Positions 1 to 9,818 of a stretch of DNA of 64,000 nt are shown piece by piece (position 1 is the first letter of the stretch; each line of letters starts with the position of its first letter). The DNA lies in the NCBI RefSeq assembly GCF_040359615.1, contig NZ_CP132942.1, positions 3,658,001 to 3,722,000 of the forward strand. Reading direction: 5' to 3'. The notes beneath the pieces are model-generated. The model made no database searches. It had not been told where the DNA came from and saw nothing but the letters and a program-made list of their open reading frames with translations. Both the position numbers and the translations under genes were made by a program. The stretch is from Tunturibacter psychrotolerans. GTDB taxonomy: Bacteria; Acidobacteriota; Terriglobia; Terriglobales; Acidobacteriaceae.

Positions 1-108
1 TATTCCATCGACTACATTGGCCGGCGCACAGGCATTCGATCCGAACAGGCCTCCCGCACCGCGACTCCGGAGGAGATGCAGCAACTCTTCAGCGTCGCAG
101 CGAAGTAG
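1..108 (+). CDS. C-terminal end of an unidentified protein (partial)
   Basis: Frame 1 is open from the window edge to a TAG at 106-108 and gives the last 35 residues of a protein that starts outside the window. The tail ends in FSVAAK and contains the segment ATPEEMQQLF, which reads like a soluble helical C-terminus. I do not recognise the family. The following 198 bases up to the sensor kinase stop hold no gene that I can support. The next gene is convergent. Confidence 0.45.
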   Translation, partial: YSIDYIGRRTGIRSEQASRTATPEEMQQLFSVAAK

Positions 109-306
109 GAATTCTGGCTTGCATCCCTGTCGAGAATGCGGCGATTGGCATCTCCCTCCGGTAGTTATAGCGGATGGCTCGAGGGCACATTGTCGTGGAG
201 GGATGTAGGAGGGATTTCACACTAACCCGCAGGGACGGGGCGCGCCGCCATCTTAGCGAAGGCATTTCAACGTACCATAGCAGCCTCGAGCCAATTGAAC
301 TCGGAA

Positions 307-3300
307 TCATATTGCCGTAGACACTTCCACGACTGCGGTAGGCAGAGTGAAATGAAACGTGGCGCCTCGTCCCTCGTCGGATGTGGCCCACAAACGGCCA
401 CCATGCGATTCCACGATGGAACGGCAGATCGCCAGGCCCATGCCGCTGCCTTCAGGTTTAGTCGTGAAGAAGGCATTGAAGATTTCGTCCGCTTTTCCGG
501 CCGGCAATCCTACTCCGGTGTCGCTGACTAAGATCAGCACTTGACCGTCCTCGCCTCGTCCCCTCCTGACCGTGAGCACTCCGCCGGTCTCCTTCATCGC
601 CTCGATACCATTCAGCATGAGGTTCATCAGAACCTGCTGCAGCTGCACCCGATCCGCCGCGACTTTGGGAAGATCGGCGGCAAGGTCAGTACGAATAGAA
701 ACGGCATACTCGTTGGCTTCGCCCCGCAGCAGCCTGACCATTTCGCCGATGACTTCATTTATCGCGACCAACTCCCGTTTGGGAGGTGCCTTCTTATACA
801 ACGAGCGCAGACGGTCGATGATCTCCGAGGCAAAGGCGCCCGCCTCGACGATTCTTTCCGTCCCTTTGCGAACTTGCGCCAGATCTGGCGGGTCGCGTTG
901 AAGCCATCGCAAAGATGCCTTGGCATGATTGGTTGTGGCCGTGATGGGCTGTGCGAGTTCGTGCGAGATGGAGGCGACCAGTTCCCCGAGGAGGCTGACC
1001 CGATTGGTGTGTGCAAGGTTGGCCTGTAGCTCTTCCGCACGCTTGCGATCTTGAATGTCGGTCGCCGCACCATACCATTTCACGATCTTTCCTCGCTTGT
1101 CCCGCAGCGGCACGGCACGCCCCAAAAACCACCGATACTCCCCGTCCGAGTTGCGAACGCGCATCTCGTCCTCGAACGGCTCACCACTGACAAAGCTTGC
1201 GCCCATTCGTCGTACAATTCGATCGCGATCTTCGGGATGAATAGCAATTTCCCCGACTTTTTCCGCTTTCCCCAACTGCGAGAGGCCGGTATATTCAAGC
1301 AAGCGTCGATTCACAAATTGAGTGACTCCGTCGGGTCCAGTGATCCACGCCATCGCCGGAATGGTTTCAATGGCTTCGCTAAGTTTTCTTTCCTCCCGTC
1401 GCAATTGTTGCAATCGGAGTTGATGCAACCCCCAAAGGAATGCCAGAAACGCAGCCACAGACGACAATCGGAACCAGTAGGTTTGATAGTAGGCCGGGGC
1501 GACGTTGAAAGCGATTGCAGTTTCTGGCCCGTTCCACAACCCCTCGCTGTTGCTGGCGACTAGCCGGAATCGATAGTGGCCGGGCCCAAGGTTCGTGTAA
1601 ACAGCCTCTCGTGCTGCAACCGGCTGACTCCAGCTACTGTCGAAACCTTCGAGAAAATATCGAAAGCGAATCCTCTCGGGCACCGCGAGACTCAGCCCCG
1701 TGTATTCAAATGTGATTCGCCTGGGAGATGGAGGAATTTGAACGAAGGCGGCGAGATTTGCGGTGGTGTTATCGGCGGTGATCGTCTCGATGTGTGGCAG
1801 TGCGGGAGCTGAGTTGTCATTGATCTGGGATGGACTAACAACCGACAAGCCACTTCTGAGTGAAAACCAGATCCTGCCCGCTGAATCCGAGACCACCGAT
1901 GGGCTCCGCTTCACTCCTTCAGTGCTGTCGAGACCATCAGCCTGGTCATACTCGTGAACATCGACTGCCTTCACAACATCACTTAGCAGTTTGTCGCGAG
2001 GAACGCGCAAAACATGATGCGAGGTCGCAATCCAAAACCTTCCGCTCTTGTCGTCCGCCATTCCGAGGATTTGTTCGCGCAAAACGTCGGGCGACTCATT
2101 GGGAACTTGAAAATGATTAGAGGTAAAAGATGCAAGACCAGCAGACGTTCCACTCCAGAGAGTTCCGGATGAATCCTCGAAAAGACAGTTCACCTCCGGG
2201 GAAGGCAGCCCCTCTACTGTCGTATAGGTTCTCCATTGGCCGTTTGAAAAAGAACTCAGCCCGGCAGGTGTGGCAAACCACATTGCACCATCGCGGGTTT
2301 CAAGGATGGACGAGACGGTATTCGAAGCGAGGCCGTTGGTCGTCGTGTAAGTGGTGAAGTGCCCATCTTTGAATTTGCTGACGCCGCCATTGAGTGTGCC
2401 GGTCCACACAGAGCCATCGCGGCTTTCATAAACAGCATAGGCACTGTTTTGGGCCAGTCCGTTTGCCTCTGTATAACTCTGGCTCGCTATCGCACCGTTG
2501 CGAAATTGTAGACGAGTCAGTCCGCCGAGTTGACGTCCGGACCACACCTCATCTGCCCGTCCGCTGATGGAATAGACGACCTCATTTCGTGGTATTGATG
2601 TAACGGGTTGAGCTTGTCCATTCTGGAGAACATACAGCCCGCCGTGAGCAGGAGCCAACCAGGTGCGGCCCTCCGGGTCGACATATACAGGGCCATTGTG
2701 TTCGAAGCGACGATCGGTAACAGATGAATAAGTCACGAACGCACTGTCCCGAATACGGCCTAGCCCTCGCCCACCTCCGATCCAGAGATTCCCTTCGCGG
2801 TCCTCGAACAGAACGTTAATCCCACCGTCTCCGCGAAGCTCATTCTCTTCAGAGAACGAAATACCTTTCGCGTTGATGCGCAGTAGCCCGCGCGTCGTAC
2901 CCACCCAGATATTCGAATCATGATCGCGCAGGAGGCTCAAAACCTGAACATCACCGAGGAACGACGGCAATTCAAACCGGCGAAAGCGTGTGCCGTCTCC
3001 GTGATACAAGCCCGTGCCGGTGCCGACCCACAACTCGTCACTGCCGATCGCCACCAGACAATTGATCTTTCGGTCGGGCAATCCCGCGTTGACCTGGGTA
3101 TCTCGCCCGCCTGTGAGAACGAAGAGGCCATCGCCGAGTGTGCCCATCCAAATCTTGCCGTCGGCTGTTTCTGTCATGGAGATTACTGGCGGTGAAGAGG
3201 ATCCCAATTTCTGAACGTCGTCTGCCATGTAACGGAATGTCCCTTGGTCAATGCTCGAAACCAGTACTCCGTCGTTGTTATCTTTTGACAAGGCGGTGAT

Positions 3301-3693
3301 TGCGTCTTGACCGTGTCTGACGCTCTCAAACTTGCCATCTTTTTGGCGTACAAGATCGGTGCCCTGCGGACGGATCCACAGTTGTCCGCTGGCATCCGTA
3401 AGCAGTTGCAATATGGGAACGTTCGAAGCGGTGGCGAAAGGAAAAGAGACATGCCTGAAATTAAAGCCGTCGAACCGTATCAGGCCACTGTCGGTTCCAA
3501 TCCAGAGGTATCCATCTGCGGTTTGCGATATTCCGTTGATCCCGCCGCCGGGAAACCCGGTTTCGGTAGTCCATTGTTCGCGGACATACTGCGAAGGCAG
3601 ACGATTAGGATCGAGTGCATGTGCAGCGGGGACAAGGCCCGCTAGCACAATTCCAATAAGAGTCCGTCGAGTTTGCTTCGTCGAACAGATCAC
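307..3693 (-). CDS. Hybrid propeller sensor histidine kinase (Reg_prop, Y_Y_Y, PAS, HisKA, HATPase)
   Basis: This is a membrane sensor kinase of 1128 residues. Visible in order are a signal peptide (about 1-26), a long two-component-regulator propeller region (about 35-640) with recurrent W-x-G-T and D-G-x-x-W motifs, a Y_Y_Y Ig-like domain, one membrane segment near 740-760, a PAS domain (about 775-885), a HisKA domain with the H-box SISHELAQPI, and an ATPase domain with an N-box (MNLMLNGIE), a DTGVG box and a GSGMGLA box. Such proteins sense periplasmic ligands, often oligosaccharides, and phosphorylate a response regulator. No receiver or AraC domain is fused, so the partner is separate; FixJ-like and single-domain regulators lie 6 kb away. 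The ATG overlaps the stop of the upstream GH16-like lipoprotein by 4 bases, so the two are probably cotranscribed. Ligand unknown. Confidence 0.88.
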   Translation of the reverse strand: MICSTKQTRRTLIGIVLAGLVPAAHALDPNRLPSQYVREQWTTETGFPGGGINGISQTADGYLWIGTDSGLIRFDGFNFRHVSFPFATASNVPILQLLTDASGQLWIRPQGTDLVRQKDGKFESVRHGQDAITALSKDNNDGVLVSSIDQGTFRYMADDVQKLGSSSPPVISMTETADGKIWMGTLGDGLFVLTGGRDTQVNAGLPDRKINCLVAIGSDELWVGTGTGLYHGDGTRFRRFELPSFLGDVQVLSLLRDHDSNIWVGTTRGLLRINAKGISFSEENELRGDGGINVLFEDREGNLWIGGGRGLGRIRDSAFVTYSSVTDRRFEHNGPVYVDPEGRTWLAPAHGGLYVLQNGQAQPVTSIPRNEVVYSISGRADEVWSGRQLGGLTRLQFRNGAIASQSYTEANGLAQNSAYAVYESRDGSVWTGTLNGGVSKFKDGHFTTYTTTNGLASNTVSSILETRDGAMWFATPAGLSSFSNGQWRTYTTVEGLPSPEVNCLFEDSSGTLWSGTSAGLASFTSNHFQVPNESPDVLREQILGMADDKSGRFWIATSHHVLRVPRDKLLSDVVKAVDVHEYDQADGLDSTEGVKRSPSVVSDSAGRIWFSLRSGLSVVSPSQINDNSAPALPHIETITADNTTANLAAFVQIPPSPRRITFEYTGLSLAVPERIRFRYFLEGFDSSWSQPVAAREAVYTNLGPGHYRFRLVASNSEGLWNGPETAIAFNVAPAYYQTYWFRLSSVAAFLAFLWGLHQLRLQQLRREERKLSEAIETIPAMAWITGPDGVTQFVNRRLLEYTGLSQLGKAEKVGEIAIHPEDRDRIVRRMGASFVSGEPFEDEMRVRNSDGEYRWFLGRAVPLRDKRGKIVKWYGAATDIQDRKRAEELQANLAHTNRVSLLGELVASISHELAQPITATTNHAKASLRWLQRDPPDLAQVRKGTERIVEAGAFASEIIDRLRSLYKKAPPKRELVAINEVIGEMVRLLRGEANEYAVSIRTDLAADLPKVAADRVQLQQVLMNLMLNGIEAMKETGGVLTVRRGRGEDGQVLILVSDTGVGLPAGKADEIFNAFFTTKPEGSGMGLAICRSIVESHGGRLWATSDEGRGATFHFTLPTAVVEVSTAI

Positions 3694-4805
3694 GGGAGGT
3701 ACTCGAAACTATCAATTATGACCTCATTTTCGCTTTTCAGGGGGATTTGGCCTTGACGAAATACATACAAGGCGATGCGCACCGATTCGCCCTCCGGAGA
3801 CGGTACACCGGAGGTAAACACATGCTGGTTAATGACACGGCCGCCGCCGATATTGCCCGATCCTGCTACTGTCGAAAACGTTACTTGCCCCGGTTCCCAG
3901 CGGAAGGAGTGCGTGTAGACACCTGGCGGCACCCGAAACGTAACGATATTAGCTGGAACGTAATAAGGCTGCACAACATAATGTACGTTGTCGTTATCAA
4001 GGCGTCCCCAATGACCGAGCTCGACGTCCAACTCGCGCCGATTGCTCTCTGTGCCTGCGCCGTCCCATGTGATTAACGTGAGAACAGCAGAAGGTTCAAG
4101 ATTAGAGGTATCGCGCACCTGAAATCTGTATGTTCCGTATCCCAGGCTGCGCGTGAGCTTCACTTCTGCCACGGCCCACTTTCCCGGGCTTCCCGAGATG
4201 CGAAGATGGAGTGCACCTCTTTCGTCCGTCCAGACGTTCGAAGGATCGAAAAAATTTCTTGCCCCAGCGTGAAAAATTGGACCCGCGCTCGTCGTCCACT
4301 CATAACCGCTAAAGTTCAGTATCTTTGGCGACGGGAGTACCGGGGCTGTGCCTTCCCCGTTCACGACTGCCAGCGTCACCACGCCATTGCCGACGATCGG
4401 TAACGATTCAATTTGTTCAGGCGGGCTGTAGGTGGGATCAACCAGCAAAGCGGCATATTCTATTCCCAAGTGGACTGAAGCTTTCCACCGGCCGTCAGTT
4501 TCGATATTCGTAAACGGCTGACCTGATTGCCGGCACACACCCCATCGTCCATCTGTCTTTGCGTACAACACGATTCGCTGCCCGACTCGAGTCCCAGTGG
4601 CGCGACCTTCGGCCATGCCTGTCTTGTAGTCACGTTCGAATATGTCTGTCTTGTAGGGATCCTCCTGATATGCGACAGGGACCATGCTGAAAGCAACTGT
4701 CGGAGGCGAAGTTTTTGATGAAGAGTGACATCCGGTCAGCACAAAGTACAGCAGCAGCACCGACAAGGTTGCGGGACCTGCGACTAAGTGCGGGCGCGAC
4801 ATCAT
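3690..4805 (-). CDS. GH16-like lipoprotein (glycoside hydrolase family 16 fold)
   Basis: A 371-residue lipoprotein. Residues 1-25 form a signal peptide with lipobox LTGC, so Cys26 would be lipidated. Residues about 75-160 form a separate small domain. Residues about 165-371 look like the beta-jelly-roll of GH16 glucanases. RELDVEL carries E258, D260 and E262, which fits the GH16 catalytic pattern E-x-D-x-E, so a hydrolase or transglycosylase acting on beta-glucan-like polysaccharide at the cell surface is possible. The gene overlaps the downstream sensor kinase by 4 bases (ATGA), which suggests coupled translation. A degraded paralogue of the same domain lies directly upstream. GH16-like proteins without activity exist, so activity is inferred only. 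Confidence 0.72.
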   Translation of the reverse strand: MMSRPHLVAGPATLSVLLLYFVLTGCHSSSKTSPPTVAFSMVPVAYQEDPYKTDIFERDYKTGMAEGRATGTRVGQRIVLYAKTDGRWGVCRQSGQPFTNIETDGRWKASVHLGIEYAALLVDPTYSPPEQIESLPIVGNGVVTLAVVNGEGTAPVLPSPKILNFSGYEWTTSAGPIFHAGARNFFDPSNVWTDERGALHLRISGSPGKWAVAEVKLTRSLGYGTYRFQVRDTSNLEPSAVLTLITWDGAGTESNRRELDVELGHWGRLDNDNVHYVVQPYYVPANIVTFRVPPGVYTHSFRWEPGQVTFSTVAGSGNIGGGRVINQHVFTSGVPSPEGESVRIALYVFRQGQIPLKSENEVIIDSFEYLP

Positions 4806-5256
4806 CGATCTCCGTCACAATCCGAGGTAAGCGGCATTACGAGCAGCAAGCTTACCAAAACCAAAACGCGTCGTGCCCGTTCGCACCTGGTGACTTCTGA
4901 CCTATTGTGCATTGTTCTTACTCCCGGCGTCACCCGTGTCCATCTCGCGATGACGCTGCTCGGAAGACCGTTCCTCGAAGGGAAACATACTGAAGACCCG
5001 GTGGCCTCTAAGTGAGAAGTATCACGTACTGTTACCGAATACGTGCCGTACCCGAGACTGCGATTTATGAATATTTCTGCACACGACCACCTGCCCGATT
5101 TCTTCTTGATCTGTATGTAGAGCGCGCCGCTCACATCGATCCATGCGTTTTCACGATCGAAGAGGTTGATCGTGCCTCCCATGTCATTCGCTATCATGCG
5201 AACAACCCAATCATAGCGCTGAATTTGAGCGATGCGGTCTCTAGTCAGCCAATATG
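4802..5256 (-). pseudogene. Decayed GH16-like paralogue (frameshifted)
   Basis: An open frame down from about 5256 reads as the middle of the neighbouring GH16-like protein: SLGYGTYSVTVRDTSHLE here matches SLGYGTYRFQVRDTSNLE there. After ATG codons near 5000 the homology continues in another frame, where SSEQRHREMD corresponds to the TESNRRELD catalytic segment. That frame soon meets a TAG after NAQ. The second catalytic Glu is lost. The longest ATG-started frame (131 residues, from 5197) therefore ends in out-of-frame junk. There is no signal peptide. This is a remnant of a tandem duplication or an older second gene, not a working enzyme. Confidence 0.7.
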
Positions 5257-5817
5257 CAGCGTCATTAACTCCAGCAATGCTTTAATCCCGTTCCAAGCAA
5301 TCTGCACCCCGATACAAACTAGGAAAACAGCCGACAATTGTGTGATCACAGTCATCCCCGTTGCTCCCAGGATTCGCGCCAAACGGTCGGCAAATCCATA
5401 GCAGAGCAAAATGCTAATTGCTATCAACGCCAATCCAATGAGTGCCGCCAAGATTGTCAAGGGATGGTACGCGCGATGGTGAGCCGCGTTCGCACCCAGC
5501 GTGATCGCCGCAGAGATTGATCCAGGGCCTTCACTCAGTGGCAATGTCAAGGGATAGAACGCCCGGCGGATTGAGTCTTGCGGCTGGACGGTTTTCTGTA
5601 CGTCCTGTTTTTCGTCGTCTCGCTGCTTCAGCAACGTCCATCCAGTCGCAATGACGATCAAACCTCCGCCGACCTGCACCGCGGGCAGCGAAATCCCAGA
5701 AAGGCGAGCACATAAGTCCCGACAAAATACGTTGCAACCAGCAAGGAAAAACGGTTGATCGCAATGCGCCAAAGGTGGACTTAAAATGCACATCGCGACG
5801 GCCCCGCAGATTTGCAA
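5245..5817 (-). pseudogene. MarC-family membrane protein, frameshifted and 5'-truncated
   Basis: From ISLPAVQVGGG onward the protein is a good MarC (UPF0056) C-terminal two thirds, with PLTLPLSEGPGSISAAITLGA and three hydrophobic segments. Upstream of about 5697 the open frame turns into cysteine-rich nonsense. The other frame restores the family sequence (RIAINRFSLLVATYFVGTY, then VLAFLG), so one base was gained or lost near 5695-5700. That frame is closed by a TAA near 5790, and the N-terminal first helices are absent. MarC proteins are polytopic inner-membrane proteins of unclear function. The stop overlaps the start of the GH16-like remnant. Not expected to be functional. Confidence 0.75.
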
Positions 5818-6040
5818 AAGCTGTGAACCCTCTGTAGACCAATTCAGTTACCTATTCTGCGATTCAATGTAGTGGACCATTCACACAACGTCCATTACAT
5901 CTTTCTGGTATCCCAGGAGAATCGCCGTCGCACCGGCTGAACATCCCATCCCCGCGCGGTTCGATGAGACGGTGCCTCCATCCGCGCAATCAAGCTTTAC
6001 GCCTTTATAGTTGAATCCTTATGGGTGTACCATCTGCACC

Positions 6041-8698
6041 ATGGGAGCAGCCGAGCATACTTCCGTGGACGATCAAGACTTGGATCTTCGTCAGATTATC
6101 GACTCGGCTCCTGCGTTGATCCACACCGCACGGCCGGATGGTTATCTCTATTTCTTTAACCAGACCTGGTTGGACTTCGTTGGGCAGCCACTGAGGAATC
6201 TGCTGGGATGGAAATGGACCTCCTGTATTCACCCTGAAGATGTCGAGAGTTTTGTGCAGAGGTGGCGAGAGTCGATCGCTACAGGAGAACGCTTCGAAAC
6301 AGCCGTACGAGTACGGCGGGCTGATGGAGTCTATCGTTGGATGCTCCATCGCAAGGTACCACGACGAGACGTTGATGGAGTTGTGGTCCAGTGGGTTGGA
6401 TCGAGCATTGAGATCGAGGAACGCAAGCGGGCCGAAGAAGAGCTCCAGATCAGTGCCCAGTTGCTGCGGAGAAGTGAATTCTACCTGTCCGAAGCACAAC
6501 GTCTAGGGCACGTGGGCAGCTGGGTTTTCGAGCCTGCAGGAAGTTTTGGCCATTGGTCCCGTGAACTCTTTCAGATATACGGGCTTGATCCTGACAAACC
6601 TGCCCCAACCCTTGAGGAATACCTTGGACGCGTTCATCCGCACGATCGTGAGTTCATGGCATCGTTGATCAAGCGAATGCTTGCCGAAGGATTGGGATGC
6701 GATGTCACCAAGCGTATTGTGCGACCTGACGGCGAGGTGAGGCATATTCGTTGTGTGGGTGCTCCTGTTGTAGAAGAGGGATCTCTGAAACGAATCGCAG
6801 GCAGCGCCATGGATGTAACGGAGCACGAACTACTTACCCAGGAACTTCGGCGTCGCGAAGCCTATCTGTCAGAAGCTCAAAGGTTGAGTCACACGGGCAG
6901 CTTTGGTTGGAGACCGGGCTGCGAAGAGCATGTGTGGTCGGACGAAACATACCGCATCTTCGAATATGATCCGGCGGTGAAGATCACGCTCGACATGATC
7001 GTGGACCGCGTTCACCCTGAAGACCGTAGTTTCGTTCTTGAGACTGTCGAACGAGCCTCTACCAGCGGCGGCTCCATCGACTACGAGTACCGTCTGCTCT
7101 TTCCCGACGAACGCGTCAAGTATGTTCACGTTCTCGCGCGGCCGCTGGAAACCGACTCCGATGACCTCGAGTTCGCCGGGGCGGTCATCGATATTACTGA
7201 GTCCAAACGGGCAGAAGAGAAGATCCAACTCAGGGAGAGAGAGCTTCGGACGATCATTGAGATCATGCCCGCCTACATGGGAACCTCTTTGCCTAACGGA
7301 ACAGCTGATTTTCTGAGCCAGAGTTGGTTGGACTACTCCGGCCAGACCAGAGAAGAGGCTCTGGGATGGGGATGGGCGAGTGTGGTTCATCCCAGCGACG
7401 TCGATCGAGTGTTGGCAAACTGGCAGGTGGGATTGACTTCAGGAAAATCTGTAGAGCAGGAGTTTCGTTGCCGGCGAGCGGATGGAATCTATCATTGGTT
7501 CCTGAGTCGCAGTCTCCCTCTCCGTGATGACGAAGGGAAGATCGTTAAATGGTATGGGATTCTCTTCGACATCAATTCATTGAAAGAGACCGAAAGCGCT
7601 CTTCAGGCGCGAGAACACGAGCTCGTTGGCATTATCGAAACAATTCCCTCAATGCTCTGGATAACGTCGCCGACCGGAGAACCAATCCATAATTCTCAAA
7701 GACTCCTTGAATATGTTGGGGCTTCCTTCCAAGAATTCGCAAATCACGGGTGGGTGAGCTTCATTCATCCTGATGATCGAGAGGAATCCTCGAAGGCATT
7801 CTTCCGCGCAATCGAAACTGGAGAGTCATACAACGTAATACATCGTGTGCGACGTGCGGATGGAGAGTACCAGTGGCATCAAACGAGAGGCGAACCTTTT
7901 CGTGACCCCGACGGAAAGATCATTCAGTGGTACGGTCTCTCAATTGACATCGATGAGTGGAAACGAGCAGAAGACCACCTTCACGAGGCGCGCATCAAGC
8001 TCAGCACAGCGTCGAAAATCGCAACCGTAGCTGAGCTTTCAGCATCGATCGCTCATGAACTCAATCAACCGCTTATGGCTGTGCTTGGAAATGCCCAAGC
8101 CGCCAAGCGTTGGTTGGCAGCCAACCCGCCTGATCTACCCGAAACAAACGCCTCGATTGAGCGAATATTGAGAGATATTCGCTCAGCTGACCAGACCATG
8201 CAGCACATTCGCGCTCTTTTTAAGAGCGAGCCATACGAGAAGAGGGACGAGAATGTTCTGGACATCATACGAGAGTCCTTACGTTTTATCCATGAAGGCC
8301 CCAACAAGCGCGAGGTCCAAATTGACTGGTCCATTGAAGGTAGTCTGCCGCCAATTTGTGTCGACCGAATTCAAACTCAGCAGGTATTTATCAACCTAAT
8401 TTCGAATGCGATTGAAGCGGCCGACGGGAGTCCAAATACATCCAAGATTCTGATGAGAGCCTTTCTTACACAGGAGCAAGAGGTCGTTGTCCAGGTCATC
8501 GACAATGGCACGGGACTCGAAGATACCGAAAAAATATTCGATGCCTTTATTACAACCAAGGAAAAAGGAATGGGTATCGGCCTGGCCGTCTCAAGATCTG
8601 TCGTCGAAGCCCATGGCGGGCGACTCTGGGCAGAGAACAATCCTGACCGCGGGGGCGCCACTTTCAATGTCGCATTGCCCGTGTCGTCAAAAACGTGA
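6041..8698 (+). CDS. Multi-PAS sensor histidine kinase
   Basis: A soluble kinase of about 885 residues with no membrane segment. Five PAS/PAC repeats are visible. Four show the PAS_3-type pattern with F-I-H-P-x-D-R or similar and R-R-A-D-G-x-Y-x-W, and a K-R-A-E linker follows several of them. A HisKA domain with H-box SIAHELNQPL follows, then an ATPase domain with NLISNAIEAA, DNGTGL and GMGIGLAVSR. The in-frame TTG at 6011 could start it 10 residues earlier, but ATG 6041 begins a more usual N-terminus; neither has a strong Shine-Dalgarno. The signal is probably cytoplasmic (redox, light or a small ligand). The closest plausible partners are the response regulators at 9.4-10.5 kb. A CCATTACAT motif lies 141 bases upstream. 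Confidence 0.87.
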   Translation: MGAAEHTSVDDQDLDLRQIIDSAPALIHTARPDGYLYFFNQTWLDFVGQPLRNLLGWKWTSCIHPEDVESFVQRWRESIATGERFETAVRVRRADGVYRWMLHRKVPRRDVDGVVVQWVGSSIEIEERKRAEEELQISAQLLRRSEFYLSEAQRLGHVGSWVFEPAGSFGHWSRELFQIYGLDPDKPAPTLEEYLGRVHPHDREFMASLIKRMLAEGLGCDVTKRIVRPDGEVRHIRCVGAPVVEEGSLKRIAGSAMDVTEHELLTQELRRREAYLSEAQRLSHTGSFGWRPGCEEHVWSDETYRIFEYDPAVKITLDMIVDRVHPEDRSFVLETVERASTSGGSIDYEYRLLFPDERVKYVHVLARPLETDSDDLEFAGAVIDITESKRAEEKIQLRERELRTIIEIMPAYMGTSLPNGTADFLSQSWLDYSGQTREEALGWGWASVVHPSDVDRVLANWQVGLTSGKSVEQEFRCRRADGIYHWFLSRSLPLRDDEGKIVKWYGILFDINSLKETESALQAREHELVGIIETIPSMLWITSPTGEPIHNSQRLLEYVGASFQEFANHGWVSFIHPDDREESSKAFFRAIETGESYNVIHRVRRADGEYQWHQTRGEPFRDPDGKIIQWYGLSIDIDEWKRAEDHLHEARIKLSTASKIATVAELSASIAHELNQPLMAVLGNAQAAKRWLAANPPDLPETNASIERILRDIRSADQTMQHIRALFKSEPYEKRDENVLDIIRESLRFIHEGPNKREVQIDWSIEGSLPPICVDRIQTQQVFINLISNAIEAADGSPNTSKILMRAFLTQEQEVVVQVIDNGTGLEDTEKIFDAFITTKEKGMGIGLAVSRSVVEAHGGRLWAENNPDRGGATFNVALPVSSKT

Positions 8699-8740
8699 CG
8701 GCTAGCTCCTCGTCCAACGATCCTCACCCTTCAATCCACA

Positions 8741-8777
8741 ATAAAAATCCCGGGCGAGCCAAGCTGCTCTCGCCGGG
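8741..8777 (-). terminator. Rho-independent terminator (minus strand)
   Basis: A GC-rich hairpin (CCCGGCGAG paired with CTCGCCCGGG, one bulge) is followed on the minus strand by an ATTTTTATT tract. It lies 23 bases beyond the TAG at 8800 and fits termination of the small minus-strand gene remnant there. Confidence 0.55.
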
Positions 8778-8799
8778 TTGCTGGCAATCAATTTTTCAA

Positions 8800-9041
8800 C
8801 TACTTGGTGACGGCATAGTTAACACCATCGCCGGTCTTTTCTCCACGGGTATTGACATTTTTTCCGGCGTCTCTGGCCCTGACCTCAGCTGCATGATCAA
8901 CGTCTTTGGCGCCGGTCTTCGTAGCCTTGCCGACCTTCTTAGCCGCCAGGGGTTGATCAAGCGTTCTTTGCAAGTGGCACGTTGAGAGGAATCCTGCGCC
9001 GAGTCAGGATTGTTCTCTGCTTCACATGAAAGGGACGCCAC
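8800..9041 (-). pseudogene. Small lysine-rich protein, frameshifted remnant
   Basis: The minus strand ends in an open frame reading KKVGKATKTGAKDV, then further Lys- and Gly-rich sequence ending in NYAVTK and TAG at 8800. This is the composition of small exported 'KTGKATKK'-type proteins common in Acidobacteriota. Going upstream, the frame changes near 8955: the preceding sequence (GTG start near 9041, AENNPDSAQDSSQRATCKERL) is in a different frame, and no signal peptide is visible. A good terminator follows. I read it as a broken gene; a sequencing indel would also explain it. Confidence 0.4.
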
Positions 9042-9396
9042 TTCGGAGTGAAAATATGTGATGTTCTTTTCGACGGAGATATTTTAAGATTTCGCGGCTC
9101 AGATTTTATATGGACGCTCAGGCCAGACCGAGATGAAATCGCCATCTCCCGTCTTGCCACCCCACTCCGTTCTTCAAGGAGGCATGACAGCTACCAGAAA
9201 TCTGTAATAGCAGGTATCCGAGTTGGAACACTACGATAAAACCCGTGTCGGTTCCACTCGAATGAGCGTCGACCAAATCAAAATCAGTGGCTTTGCAGCA
9301 GCATGCACATCCGCTGAACGATTTCGGGCTAAAGTATAGGGCGGAGCTCGCGAAGGCTATGAACAAGCGACTTGGCGCACAGATAAATTCCGAGAT
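9042..9396. other. Intergenic stretch with no supported gene
   Basis: Short open frames on both strands show no family resemblance, no good ribosome binding site and no signal peptide. I see no repeat or clear hairpin here. Confidence 0.4.
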
Positions 9397-9768
9397 TTAT
9401 CCTTCACAAACTCCTTTTAGAAGGTTGATCAGGGCATCGCCATCAACCGGTTTGCGGAAGAAGCCGACTGCTCCTTTTTCAAGGTAGAACAATTCCGACT
9501 TCTCAGAAGGCTTTCCGGTGATGACAATGACTGGAAATGAGCTACCGGTACTGTTAATGTGTTGGAGCAAACCCAGACCGCTCATCTGCCGCATCTCCAC
9601 ATCAGTGATGACGCAAGAGCTCTTTTCCAGACCATCTGACTCGAGAAACTCCTCTGCCGAGCCATAGCCTTCAGCGATATATCCGGAGGAGGCCAGTAGG
9701 TTTATCAGCGACTCGAGAACTCGGAGATCATCATCAATGACTGCGATCGTGCGGGCCTGCATGCCCAT
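9397..9768 (-). CDS. Single-domain response regulator (CheY-like)
   Basis: A receiver domain of about 123 residues with no output domain. The acidic pair is in IAVIDDD, the phosphoacceptor region is CVITDVEM, the conserved Thr is in VIVITGKPS and the conserved Lys is in GFFRKPV. I place the start at ATG 9768 because a GGAGG lies 5 bases before it; the longer form from 9798 lacks such a site. It probably acts as a phosphorelay intermediate or kinase brake. It lies 51 bases downstream of the FixJ-type regulator on the same strand, so the two probably form an operon fed by one of the nearby kinases. Confidence 0.85.
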   Translation of the reverse strand: MGMQARTIAVIDDDLRVLESLINLLASSGYIAEGYGSAEEFLESDGLEKSSCVITDVEMRQMSGLGLLQHINSTGSSFPVIVITGKPSEKSELFYLEKGAVGFFRKPVDGDALINLLKGVCEG

Positions 9769-9818
9769 TGAAACCTCCGCCCCTCTGGGGCGATCCATAG
9801 AAAATCATTCACAGCAAT

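Noticed and set aside
541..1029. 162-residue plus-strand frame
   Set aside because: It lies wholly antisense to the sensor kinase domain and shows no family resemblance or ribosome binding site.
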